From Pseudarthrobacter sulfonivorans (GTDB lineage: Bacteria; Actinomycetota; Actinomycetes; Actinomycetales; Micrococcaceae), in NCBI RefSeq assembly GCF_001484605.1, contig NZ_CP013747.1:124001-188000 (forward strand): a stretch of DNA of 64,000 nt. The letters run 5' to 3'. The translations under genes and the position numbers were made by a program. Within the stretch, counting starts at the first letter, position 1. Every line of letters starts with the position of its first letter. Below the pieces are notes generated by a model. That model saw only the letters and a program-made list of their open reading frames with translations, had not been told where the DNA came from and did no database searches. Shown one piece after another: positions 1 through 7,606 of this stretch.

Positions 1-477
1 AGAGTAGTTGGAGATGCCGATGTGGCGCACCTTACCGGCGTCTACGAGTGCGGAGAGCGCGGTGACCGTCTCCTCGAGCGGCACGGACGCGTCGTCGAAG
101 TGTGCATAGTAGAGGTCTATGTGGTCGGTGCGCAGCCGCTGAAGGGAGGCGTCTGCGGCAGCGGCGATGTTTCTGGCTGAGAGCCCCTTGAAATCCGGGT
201 GCTCACTAACTTTGGTGGCGATGACGAGCTCGTCCCGTTTGCCGCGGAGCTGATGCCACTCGCCGATGAGGCGCTCGGATTCTCCGCCGGTGTTACCCGG
301 CACCCAGGCGGAGTATCCGTCCGCGGTGTCGACGAAGTTGCCGCCTCCCGCGGTGAAGGCGTCGAGGATGTCGAAGGATGCCTGCCGGTCTGCAGTCCAG
401 CCGAAGACGTTGCCGCCAAGGTTGAGCGGGAAAACGGACAGGTCCGAGGTGCCGAGGGCAACACGTGAATGAGTCAT
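1..477 (-). CDS. Aldo/keto reductase, C-terminus beyond window edge
   Basis: The frame reads on the minus strand from an ATG at 477 and stays open to the window edge (159 codons), so only the N-terminal half is seen. It starts MTHSRVALGTSDLSVFPLNL and has the AKR barrel features: NFVDTADGY with Asp50 and Tyr55, ATK with Lys89, and a YYAHFDD stretch supplying the fourth tetrad residue. The family reduces aldehydes or ketones with NADPH in the cytoplasm. The order of motifs fits a general-stress-type AKR; the substrate cannot be read. It faces the same way as the ABC importer genes just downstream, separated by about 70 bases. Confidence 0.85.
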   Translation of the reverse strand, partial: MTHSRVALGTSDLSVFPLNLGGNVFGWTADRQASFDILDAFTAGGGNFVDTADGYSAWVPGNTGGESERLIGEWHQLRGKRDELVIATKVSEHPDFKGLSARNIAAAADASLQRLRTDHIDLYYAHFDDASVPLEETVTALSALVDAGKVRHIGISNYS

Positions 478-545
478 GATGAGTCTCCTGAAGTTGGTCT
501 AGGAAATGGTGTTCTGCCGCAGCCGCTTCGGCGTGCGGGGGAGGT

Positions 546-1454
546 TCAGATAAGTGATTTGGCGGTAAGCCAGTCCTTGGCGATGGTGGCTGCCGGCAGT
601 TTCTCGTCGGCACTGCGCGCGTTGAGGGCCACGAGCTCCGCCGCTGTCATGGCGTCGCTGATCCGGTCGATGATTTCGGCTGCCTTCTCGTCGACGTCGC
701 CGCTGGCCAGCGGGACCACGTTGGAGGCGAGGAACAAGCCTTCCGGGTCCTCGAGCACCACCAGATCGTTCTTCTGAATGGAGGGGTCGGCGGTGTAAAT
801 GATGGCCAGTTGCACAGCGTTGTCCTTCAACGCCTTGACAGTCAGTGGGCCGCCACCGTCTTCAACCGGAGTGAAGTTAACTTCAACGCCGTACTTGTCC
901 TTGAGGCCTCGGGGGCCGTTTGGCCGGGTTTCACCCTCGGAGTTGCCTCCGAGGGTAAGTGGCTCGGTGACTTTTGCGAGGTCAGCGATGGTGGTGAGGT
1001 CCCACCGATCGGCGAACTCCCGGGTGACGACGTAGGCGTCCTGGTCGGTGGCAGGTGACTGGTCAAGCACGCGCAGGTTTTCGGGAACAGCTTCATGGAG
1101 TTCGGCGTAGACGGCGTCGGCCAGGCGCGCGGTGGTTTCTGGCTCCCAGTGCTGCAGGGCGGGGCCCGTGTACTCAGGGAACAAGTCAATCTCGCCCGCC
1201 TCGATTTCAGGCAGATATGCTTCGCGCTGGCCGATCCGCAACTGGCGCTCCACGGAGTACCCGGCTGCCTCTAGGGCCTGGACGTACGTCTCGGCAATGA
1301 TCTCGTTGGAGTAATAGTCCTGCGAGCCGACGACAATGGACTCCGTGGTGTTGCTGCCGGCGTTGTTGTCGTTTAAGGGATTGCTCGTCGAACAGCCGGT
1401 TAGTGCGACGACGGTGACGGCGGACAGCGCGGCGGCGAAAATTCGGGGATTCAT
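546..1454 (-). CDS. Osmoprotectant-type ABC transporter substrate-binding lipoprotein
   Basis: A 302-residue protein with a lipoprotein signal: hydrophobic stretch after MNPR and lipobox ALTGC with Cys21. The mature part has the OpuCC/OsmF/ProX-type pattern VGSQDYYSNEIIAETYVQAL and FPEYTGPALQHW. It should bind a compatible solute such as glycine betaine or choline outside the membrane and pass it to the permeases encoded immediately upstream in the same operon (gene order ATPase, permease, permease, binding protein). The ligand is inferred from family only; the aromatic-box residues cannot be judged without alignment. Confidence 0.87.
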   Translation of the reverse strand: MNPRIFAAALSAVTVVALTGCSTSNPLNDNNAGSNTTESIVVGSQDYYSNEIIAETYVQALEAAGYSVERQLRIGQREAYLPEIEAGEIDLFPEYTGPALQHWEPETTARLADAVYAELHEAVPENLRVLDQSPATDQDAYVVTREFADRWDLTTIADLAKVTEPLTLGGNSEGETRPNGPRGLKDKYGVEVNFTPVEDGGGPLTVKALKDNAVQLAIIYTADPSIQKNDLVVLEDPEGLFLASNVVPLASGDVDEKAAEIIDRISDAMTAAELVALNARSADEKLPAATIAKDWLTAKSLI

Positions 1455-1480
1455 GATTGTCCTTTCAAAAGGGGTGAGGG

Positions 1481-2191
1481 TTAAGGGCGGCGCGGCTGTG
1501 CCGCGTGAGTATGGCGGGAGGGCTTGCTCCCGGTTGGTGTGGCGACACGGCGGCCAGCCCGCTGCAGGGCGGAGAGCATGATTTCGAGCAGGAGTGCCAG
1601 GATCACCAGCAGCACCGCGCCGGCGAGCATCTGCGGGTAGTCCCGGGTTTTGAGCCCTGCATACAGGTAGCGGCCCAGGCCCACGTCAGCCACGTAGGCG
1701 GCGAGTGTCGCGGTGGCCACAACCTGCAAGGTGGCGGCGCGCAGACCACCCAGGATGATCGGTGACGCGAGTGGCAGTTCGACCCGCAGGATGATCTGCA
1801 GCTCACTCATTCCGCTTGCGCGTGCAGCGTCCACAGTGGCGGGGCTGACGTTTTCCACGCCGGCGTAGGCTCCCGCCAGCAACGATGGGACGGCGAGGAC
1901 CACGAGGGCGAGCACGGGTGCCTGTAAACCGATGCCGAGGGCCAACCCAAGGGCGGTGAGTAATCCAAGGGTCGGGATCGCCCTGGCTGCGCCGGCAAGA
2001 GCTGCTACTACCGAGCGGCCTCGGCGTGTGTGGCCAACGATGATTCCAATTGGCAGCGCGATGGCAGCCCCGACGAGTATCACCCCGGCCGTAACCGCGA
2101 GGTGTTCGAACACGCGTTGGAAGATGCCGGTCGGTCCGGTCCATCGTGCGGAATCACTGAGCCAGTTCAGGGCCTCGAGGAGGAGGGTCAC
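1481..2191 (-). CDS. Osmoprotectant-type ABC transporter permease (second)
   Basis: A 236-residue inner-membrane permease of the ProW/OpuCB/OpuCD class. The GTG at 2191 was chosen because it overlaps the TGA of the preceding permease in a GTGA junction; the open frame upstream of it lies antisense-like inside another gene. Several hydrophobic segments flank the EAA-type loop PATVDAARASGMSELQIILRVELPLASP, which docks on the ATPase. The arginine-rich C-tail is probably cytoplasmic. It pairs with the permease at 2188-2880; two different permease genes are typical of OpuC-like systems. Confidence 0.88.
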   Translation of the reverse strand: MTLLLEALNWLSDSARWTGPTGIFQRVFEHLAVTAGVILVGAAIALPIGIIVGHTRRGRSVVAALAGAARAIPTLGLLTALGLALGIGLQAPVLALVVLAVPSLLAGAYAGVENVSPATVDAARASGMSELQIILRVELPLASPIILGGLRAATLQVVATATLAAYVADVGLGRYLYAGLKTRDYPQMLAGAVLLVILALLLEIMLSALQRAGRRVATPTGSKPSRHTHAAQPRRP

Positions 2192-2880
2192 GGTCGTACC
2201 TCCGCAGGCGCGGCGATGTGCCTGACTGTATTTTCGCGGCCGGGGCGTCTCGCGCGCGTCCAGGGGGTGAACATTTGGCCTGAAATCACCACGGCTGTGT
2301 CGAGCAGCATCGCGAGGACGACAGTGAGCACCATTCCCGTGAGCACCTCCTCTGCGATGCCGCGCTGAAAGCCGTCGGTGAACAGGCTGCCGAGGCTGGA
2401 GATTCCGACGAGAGCACCGATCGTGACCAGCCCGACGGTGCTCACAAGCACCACGCGGACACCGGACAGGATCACCGGGACTGCCAGCGGGAGCTCGACC
2501 TGCCAGAAGACGGCCCGCGGTGAATGGCCGATCGCGACGGCCGCCTGCCGGGCTGTCTGGTCGACGGCAGCGAAAGCGTCGGCGACGCTGCGGACCAGCA
2601 GCGCGACACCGTAGATGGTGAGTACCACCACCATCGTCAGCGGTGACCGCAGCGGGATGCCCAACAGTGCCGGCACGATGATGAGCAGCGGCAGCGCTGG
2701 TACGGCGTAGAGCAGGCCGGCGATGCTGAGCAGTGCACCGCCAAACTGGGGCCGGCGGTTCGCGAGCACCCCGAGTGGGAGTGCGATGAGCACGCTGAGG
2801 ATTATGGCGGGCAGACTGAGGGCAAGGTGAATGAGCGCCAGCTGAACCGCTTGCGGCCAGCCGGTTGCGAGCCAGGTCAC
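2188..2880 (-). CDS. Osmoprotectant-type ABC transporter permease (first)
   Basis: A 230-residue membrane protein beginning (GTG)TWLATGWPQAVQLALIHL. It has the OpuCB-like layout of five to six membrane spans and an EAA loop near VDQTARQAAVAIGHSPRAVFWQVELPLAVP. The start GTG overlaps the stop of the ATPase gene by four bases, and its own stop overlaps the next permease, so the three are translationally coupled. Together with the lipoprotein they form one importer. Confidence 0.88.
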   Translation of the reverse strand: MTWLATGWPQAVQLALIHLALSLPAIILSVLIALPLGVLANRRPQFGGALLSIAGLLYAVPALPLLIIVPALLGIPLRSPLTMVVVLTIYGVALLVRSVADAFAAVDQTARQAAVAIGHSPRAVFWQVELPLAVPVILSGVRVVLVSTVGLVTIGALVGISSLGSLFTDGFQRGIAEEVLTGMVLTVVLAMLLDTAVVISGQMFTPWTRARRPGRENTVRHIAAPAEVRP

Positions 2881-3689
2881 AGGGCAAGCACCCCAACCGG
2901 GCGGCCTTCGCCGTCGACGACCACCCGACGCCCTGCCACATCACGGGCAACAAGCGTCCGGTCGGCGCGATCAGCGCCTACAAATTCGCGAACGAAGTCG
3001 TCTGCCGGTGCGGCGAGGATTTCCGTCGGCGTGCCGACCTGCGCGATGCCGCCACCTTGGCGCAGCACCACGACCTCGTCCGCAAGGCGGAACGCCTCGT
3101 CGATGTCGTGCGTGACCAGCACGATGGTCTTGCCGAGCTCCGCTTGCAAACGCAGCATCTCATCCTGCAGCTCACGGCGCACGATTGGATCGACTGCCCC
3201 GAACGGCTCGTCCATCAGGAGGATGTTTGGATTGGCGGCCAGCGCGCGGGCAACCCCGACGCGCTGCTGTTGCCCCCCGGACAGCTGCGACGGGTAGCGC
3301 AGGGCAAGTGAAGCGCTGAGGCCAACGCGTTCGAGCAGTTCGTAGGCGTCGCGGCAGGCATCACGGCGTCGCACTCCCTGAAGAACGGGGACGGTAGCGA
3401 CATTGTCCAGCACGGTGCGGTGCGGCAGTAATCCGCCGGCCTGCAGCACGTAGCCGATGGATCGTCGAAGCTGCACGGGGTCCAGCTGCCGGACATCGCG
3501 TCCGTCTATGAGTACTGCACCTTCGGTGGGGTCGATCATGCGATTGACCATCCTGAGCAGGGTGGTCTTCCCGGATCCGGAGGACCCCACGAGCGCGACA
3601 GTGCGATGCGACGGCACCACCAAATTGAAGCCCGCGACTGCCACGGAGTCGTCTGGATACCTTTTTCCGATCTCACGGAACTCGATCAT
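2877..3689 (-). CDS. Osmoprotectant-type ABC transporter ATP-binding protein
   Basis: A 270-residue ATPase. ATG at 3689 (MIEFREIGKRYPDDSVAVAG) was chosen over a longer frame because the ABC fold begins here. Walker A GSSGSGKT is at residues 35-42, followed by the signature LSGGQQQRVGVARAL, Walker B ILLMDEP and the switch His in LVTHD. The tail VVVDGEGRPVGVLAL looks like a short remnant of the CBS region that OpuCA/ProV proteins use for ionic-strength sensing; most of the CBS pair is absent, so osmosensing by that route is doubtful. It is the first gene of the importer operon, 64 bases after the quinone oxidoreductase gene. Confidence 0.9.
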   Translation of the reverse strand: MIEFREIGKRYPDDSVAVAGFNLVVPSHRTVALVGSSGSGKTTLLRMVNRMIDPTEGAVLIDGRDVRQLDPVQLRRSIGYVLQAGGLLPHRTVLDNVATVPVLQGVRRRDACRDAYELLERVGLSASLALRYPSQLSGGQQQRVGVARALAANPNILLMDEPFGAVDPIVRRELQDEMLRLQAELGKTIVLVTHDIDEAFRLADEVVVLRQGGGIAQVGTPTEILAAPADDFVREFVGADRADRTLVARDVAGRRVVVDGEGRPVGVLAL

Positions 3690-3753
3690 CAGCCCGGGAT
3701 TCCTGTAGATGGTGCGGCGGGACGCTGATCCTGCGCCACATGGATCAAGGCGG

Positions 3754-4734
3754 TCATGGGAGCACCACTGCCTTGCCGCCGACAGTGTTTGCCTCAAGAT
3801 CGCGGTGCGCCTGCACGATGTCCTCCATGCGGTAGGTGGCGCCGACCGGGACCGGGGCGTGGCCGGTGGCAACTGCGTCAAGGAACTCCTGCAGTACCTC
3901 GGCAGGGAGATCGGCCGCCTCTCCGGAGTATGCGGTGAGCCGCACGCCGTTCGGCAACCAGTCCATCGGATAAAACTGATCGATTGTCCACTGGTCGGAG
4001 AGCATGCCGGTGAAGCAGACAACACCCCCCGGGCGGACCGTGCGCAGTGTATCGCGCATCACGTTGACCCCGACGAGCTCCACAGCGCCGTCAACGCCGC
4101 CAGGCATTATCCCCCGCACGCGGGGCGCGATTTCGCCGTCGTCGATAAGCACATGGTCTACGCCCACGCTCTCGAGCAGGGCGCGGCGGGACTCGTTGCG
4201 GGTGGTGGAGAGAACGGTCATACCGCGGAGCTTTGCCAGCACCGCGATGGCCAGACCGATTGAGGACGTGCCGCCCCTGATGAGCACGCTCTCCCCCTCC
4301 TTGGCCTGCACCCCTACCGTGAGGGAGCCGTAAGCGGTCTGCAGCATCTCTGGAACGGCGCCGATGACGTCCCAGGGAAGCTCACTATGGAAGGGGATGA
4401 CCTGCGACGCCGGCACCAGCACGAACTCGGCGTAACCGCCGTCGAACTCGCGGCCCATGCCGCCCATCATCGTGACCACCTGCTGACCAGGTGCGAACTC
4501 CCCGCCGGGAGATTCCGCAACGACACCAGCCGCCTCAATTCCCGGGACACGTGGAAAACCTCCGGTGTACGCCAGGCCCTGGCGGAAGTGCAGCTCGGAC
4601 CGGTTGAGTCCGAAAGCCTTCACGTGGATCAGTACTTGACCCGGCCTGGCTGCCGGGCGAGGCAGCTCCCTCAGCTGCAGTACTTCAGGTGCCCCTGGTG
4701 CCTCCACAACCACTGCACGCATTGTTTCACTCAT
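3754..4734 (-). CDS. Zinc-free quinone oxidoreductase/alcohol dehydrogenase-like protein
   Basis: A 326-residue medium-chain dehydrogenase/reductase of the NADPH:quinone reductase branch. The N-terminal GroES-like domain (MRAVVVEAPGAPEVLQL, FGLNRSELHFRQG, PGIEAAGVV) lacks the usual zinc ligands, and a Rossmann domain follows (VLIRGGTSSIGLAIAVLAK). It likely reduces quinones or alpha,beta-unsaturated carbonyls with NADPH. The ATG overlaps the stop of the MarR gene (ATGA), so regulator and enzyme form one unit, a common arrangement in which the MarR protein senses a quinone or electrophile. Confidence 0.88.
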   Translation of the reverse strand: MSETMRAVVVEAPGAPEVLQLRELPRPAARPGQVLIHVKAFGLNRSELHFRQGLAYTGGFPRVPGIEAAGVVAESPGGEFAPGQQVVTMMGGMGREFDGGYAEFVLVPASQVIPFHSELPWDVIGAVPEMLQTAYGSLTVGVQAKEGESVLIRGGTSSIGLAIAVLAKLRGMTVLSTTRNESRRALLESVGVDHVLIDDGEIAPRVRGIMPGGVDGAVELVGVNVMRDTLRTVRPGGVVCFTGMLSDQWTIDQFYPMDWLPNGVRLTAYSGEAADLPAEVLQEFLDAVATGHAPVPVGATYRMEDIVQAHRDLEANTVGGKAVVLP

Positions 4735-5156
4735 TGCGGCACCGCGGCGGATACGGTGAGGCTTTCATCAAGGCGCTGCACCGCTGACGCCAGAGCGCTG
4801 GTGTCCTCACCGGCGAGGTGTTCGTCCAGAGCGTCCTGCAGCACCTGGACGCCAAGATCCAGTGCCCGCTCGCCGGCAGGGCTAAGTGCAATGAGTGAGG
4901 AGCGGCGGTCAGAGGGATGCGGCTGCCGTTGGGCCAGCCCCTCCTGTTCAAGTCGATCCGCCAGTTTGCTCGCGGCACCTACGGTGATGCGCAGCTCCTG
5001 GCGGAGCTCCTGTACGCGAGCGGAGGGCGCGTAGCGCCGAATCACTCGGAGGGAGGACAGAACAGCGAGCGACGGCGCGCCTGCGGCTTTGAGCCGGTTA
5101 TCCACGTGGTTCCACAAGTTGGTTTCATACCGGATGAGTGCATCGAAGAAGTCCAT
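4731..5156 (-). CDS. MarR-family transcriptional regulator
   Basis: A 141-residue winged-helix protein beginning MDFFDALIRYETNLWNHVD. The recognition region VQELRQELRITVGAASKLADRLEQEG is followed by the wing residues PHPSDRRSSLIALSPAGE, which match the MarR D-x-R wing signature. It is the promoter-proximal gene of the pair with the quinone oxidoreductase. There is no clear Shine-Dalgarno sequence before the ATG. A TATAAT and two overlapping palindromes lie 25-40 bases upstream, so it probably represses itself and the enzyme. Confidence 0.88.
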   Translation of the reverse strand: MDFFDALIRYETNLWNHVDNRLKAAGAPSLAVLSSLRVIRRYAPSARVQELRQELRITVGAASKLADRLEQEGLAQRQPHPSDRRSSLIALSPAGERALDLGVQVLQDALDEHLAGEDTSALASAVQRLDESLTVSAAVPQ

Positions 5157-5178
5157 AGTGAAGGTAACTATACTTCGA

Positions 5179-5197
5179 GGAATTATATTCCTAGGAA
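5179..5197 (-). promoter_or_regulatory. Probable MarR operator over a -10 box
   Basis: Two overlapping dyads are visible: GGAATTATATTCC (5179-5191, five-base arms around TAT) and TTCCTAGGAA (5188-5197, perfect). On the minus strand the first contains TATAAT (5182-5187), about 25 bases before the MarR start. A repressor bound here would cover the -10 box. The -35 region is weak (CCTTAA at 17-base spacing). Assignment to the adjacent MarR protein is inferred from position. Confidence 0.6.
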
Positions 5198-5436
5198 TCC
5201 ACCTTTAAGGGGGGCGTCCAACATCGCCCCGCCCTGGCTCTGCTACCCGGCCCGCTGGGTCATGAACATCATTCGCTCCGCGCCGAACCTGGCGTTCGCG
5301 TCTCGCCATTAGTGCTGGGCCCGTTCGACCGAATCCTCGCCATGCCATCAGCTCCCGAGCCTCCATCGGGAAAATTTCGCGAAGGTCACCAGAGTATGTG
5401 CTTGAGCACACCAGACAGAACAAGAATAACCAGCTA

Positions 5437-6583
5437 GTGGTATGTCTCCAAAATAGTTTGCGGGTGTTCTGTTAAACTGGGGGTATGACGAATCCGGCTC
5501 CTGCATTGGTGGTTTCTGATGGACAACGTGCAGCATTGGAGGTCCTTTCGAAATCGCAGACGGCGTCCCATCGCGAGGTTCAGCGGGCGCAGGTTTTGTT
5601 GATGGCCGCGGAGGGGTTGGCCAATGAATCGATCGCGAAGGTCGCCGGGACGAGCCCGGGGACGGTGAGGTCCTGGCGGGCCCGGTTCGCCGAGGACGGC
5701 CTGTCCCACCTGGGAGAGGTGCGTGCCGGGCGGGGCCGCAAGCCGGTCATTCCGCAGTCAAAGATTGACGAGATCGTTGATCTGACGCGCAATTCCAGGC
5801 CCGAAGGGCAGACGCACTGGTCGGTGCGGACGATGGCGGCGAAGGTGGGGGTGTCTCCGGCGCAGGTGCAGCGGATCTGGGCGGCCAGGGGCTTGAAGCC
5901 GCACCTGGTGGATACGTTCAAGCTCTCCAACGATCCGCGGTTTGAAGAAAAACTCATTGATGTCGTCGGCCTGTACCTGAACCCGCCGGAGAAAGCGATC
6001 GTGCTGTGCATGGACGAGAAATCGTCCATCCAGGCCCTGGACCGCACCCAGCCGTCCCTGCCGATGAAGAAAGGCCGGGCGGAAACGATGACCCATGACT
6101 ACAAACGCAACGGCACCACCACCTTGTTCGCTGCCCTGGACGTGGCCACCGGAAAAGTCATCGGCTCATGCCTGCCCAAACACCGGCACGAAGAATTCCT
6201 GGTGTTCCTCAAGACCATCAACAAAGAAGTCCCGCAGGGCCTGGATGTCCACCTGATCCTGGACAACTACGCCACCCACAAGCACCCCGACGTGAAAGCC
6301 TGGCTGGCGAATAATCCCCGCTTCCAGCTGCATTTCACCCCCACCTCGTCCTCGTGGCTCAACCTCGTCGAGCGCTGGTTCCGGGAACTCACAGACAAGG
6401 CCCTGCGCCGCGGAGCGTTCCATTCCGTACCGGACCTGATCCACAAGATCGAAGAGTATCTCGCCGCCCACAACACCGAACCCAAACCCCTGGTCTGGAC
6501 CGCGACCGCAGACTCAATCCTCAAAAAAGTAGCCCGCGGCCGCGTCGCCCTCGAAACCATCAAACAAAACTGAGACACACCAC
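5437..6583 (+). mobile_element. IS630-family insertion sequence, complete
   Basis: The element is about 1.15 kb. Its ends are GTGGTATGTCTC on the left and, reverse-complemented, GTGGTGTGTCTC on the right (11 of 12 match). Each end is flanked by TA (5435-5436 and 6584-6585), the target that IS630/mariner-type elements duplicate. One intact transposase gene fills it. The terminal repeats, TA flanks and intact D-D35-E gene together indicate a recent, potentially active insertion. It landed beside a decayed resolvase gene. Confidence 0.88.
5485..6573 (+). CDS. IS630-family transposase
   Basis: A 362-residue transposase. An N-terminal helix-turn-helix pair (residues about 25-75, SIAKVAGTSPGTVRSWRARF; second about 110-140) precedes the DDE domain with Asp177 (VLCMDEKS), Asp260 (LILDNYATHK) and Glu296 (NLVERWF); the spacing of 35 residues between the last two is typical. 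It cuts and pastes the element at TA dinucleotides. The gene is complete and no frameshift is needed. Confidence 0.95.
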   Translation: MTNPAPALVVSDGQRAALEVLSKSQTASHREVQRAQVLLMAAEGLANESIAKVAGTSPGTVRSWRARFAEDGLSHLGEVRAGRGRKPVIPQSKIDEIVDLTRNSRPEGQTHWSVRTMAAKVGVSPAQVQRIWAARGLKPHLVDTFKLSNDPRFEEKLIDVVGLYLNPPEKAIVLCMDEKSSIQALDRTQPSLPMKKGRAETMTHDYKRNGTTTLFAALDVATGKVIGSCLPKHRHEEFLVFLKTINKEVPQGLDVHLILDNYATHKHPDVKAWLANNPRFQLHFTPTSSSWLNLVERWFRELTDKALRRGAFHSVPDLIHKIEEYLAAHNTEPKPLVWTATADSILKKVARGRVALETIKQN

Positions 6584-6593
6584 TAGTACGCCA

Positions 6594-6918
6594 AGTTCTC
6601 GAGCGGATCTTCACGGGCAGGGGCCTAAGTTCGTCAAGGACAGCCCGGCATTTACCGGCGAGGCCCCCATGGCCAACATCATGCTCTCAGCCATGGGGGC
6701 ACGTCCCTGAAGTCGAACGCTCGCTCATCAGGGAACGATACGGGAATGCATCGCCTCAGCCCAGCAGCGGGGCTCGCACAAGGAGCGGAAAAGGACTTAC
6801 TCGGGACGGACGTCCGCGCTGGTTCGGCTCGGCCGATAACGGTATGCCGAAAGACGTCCCTGCCCGCGATATAGAGATCAGCCAGGACACGGTCTATGAG
6901 TACCTGTGCCAAGCCTAA
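6594..6918 (+). pseudogene. Decayed serine recombinase (resolvase) C-terminal half
   Basis: No single frame is open, but successive frames give the resolvase signature in order: VLERIFTGRGL, then KFVKDSPAFTGEAPMANIML followed by SAMGA, then VERSLIRERYG, then a segment AQQRGSHKERKRTY, and finally a C-terminal helix-turn-helix EISQDTVYEYLCQA before a stop at 6916-6918. This matches the second half of Tn3-type resolvases (FTGE-MANLMLSVMGA-FERSLIRER-HTH). At least three frameshifts are needed. The N-terminal catalytic part is missing; the relic begins directly at the right end of the IS630 element. Confidence 0.75.
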
Positions 6919-7058
6919 CTTGTCCTTTGCACTGGCCTCCGCCCTACAAGGAGGGTTATGAGGCCGTTCTCAGGGCGCGCCCTTGGTCGTCACCCCTAGA
7001 TGCAAAGCTGCCATATTTATGTCCCATCTACATATGTGCCGTGCAAGCCGCACCGGTG

Positions 7059-7595
7059 TCATTTTTCCTGGCGTGCATTGTCGGAATCCATGAGAGGGCG
7101 CCACCTGCGCAACGAGGTCCGCGACTCGTAGGCCTGCGGGGACGGATAGGTCACGAGCTCCACTGTGCTGCCCCAAGGGGTGCGGGCGTAGAGATACCGG
7201 TTGCCCTCGCCGGCATCGCCTCCGGGAAGATCACCGGGCTGGCTCAGCAGCTGCCCGCCGGCCTTTTCCAACTGGGCGGCGGCCTCCTCGATGTCGTCTA
7301 CGTAGACGCAGAAGTGCTGGAGGCCGTAGTCGCTCGGCACTACAGGGTCGCGCTGGGTTGTCCCGGAGTAAGCGAACAGCTCCAGATTGGGTCCTTCGCC
7401 GAGACGAAGCATGCGTATTGCCTCGATCCTTGCCCCTGCGGGGATACCCAGGCCGGACTCGACGGCGGGGCCTGCCAGGGGTTCGTCGAGCATGTCGTAG
7501 ATCTTTTCGGCGCCGAAGGCGTCGGCGAAGAAGCGGGTTGCCTGCTCGAGGTCGGGCACCGTGATGCCAATGTGCTCGATTGCGCGAATTGTCAT
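7059..7595 (-). CDS. VOC-family (glyoxalase/dioxygenase-like) protein
   Basis: A 178-residue protein starting MTIRAIEHIGITVPDL; the ATG at 7595 was chosen over a longer frame because the fold begins here and AGGAGTAACA lies just upstream. Two beta-alpha-beta-beta-beta modules carry candidate metal ligands: His8 (EHIGITV), Glu in NLELFAY, His in LQHFCVYVDD and Glu in STVELVTYP, matching the H/E/H/E pattern of glyoxalase I, epimerases and extradiol enzymes. It sits 11 bases after the flavin oxidoreductase in the same direction, so the two probably act in one pathway; the substrate is unknown. Confidence 0.85.
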   Translation of the reverse strand: MTIRAIEHIGITVPDLEQATRFFADAFGAEKIYDMLDEPLAGPAVESGLGIPAGARIEAIRMLRLGEGPNLELFAYSGTTQRDPVVPSDYGLQHFCVYVDDIEEAAAQLEKAGGQLLSQPGDLPGGDAGEGNRYLYARTPWGSTVELVTYPSPQAYESRTSLRRWRPLMDSDNARQEK

Positions 7596-7606
7596 TGTTA
7601 CTCCTT

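Noticed and set aside
1481..2953. A 490-residue single permease protein
   Set aside because: The upstream part of this frame overlaps the first permease gene in another frame and is Arg/Ala-rich; the GTG at 2191 in a GTGA junction gives a normal 236-residue permease.
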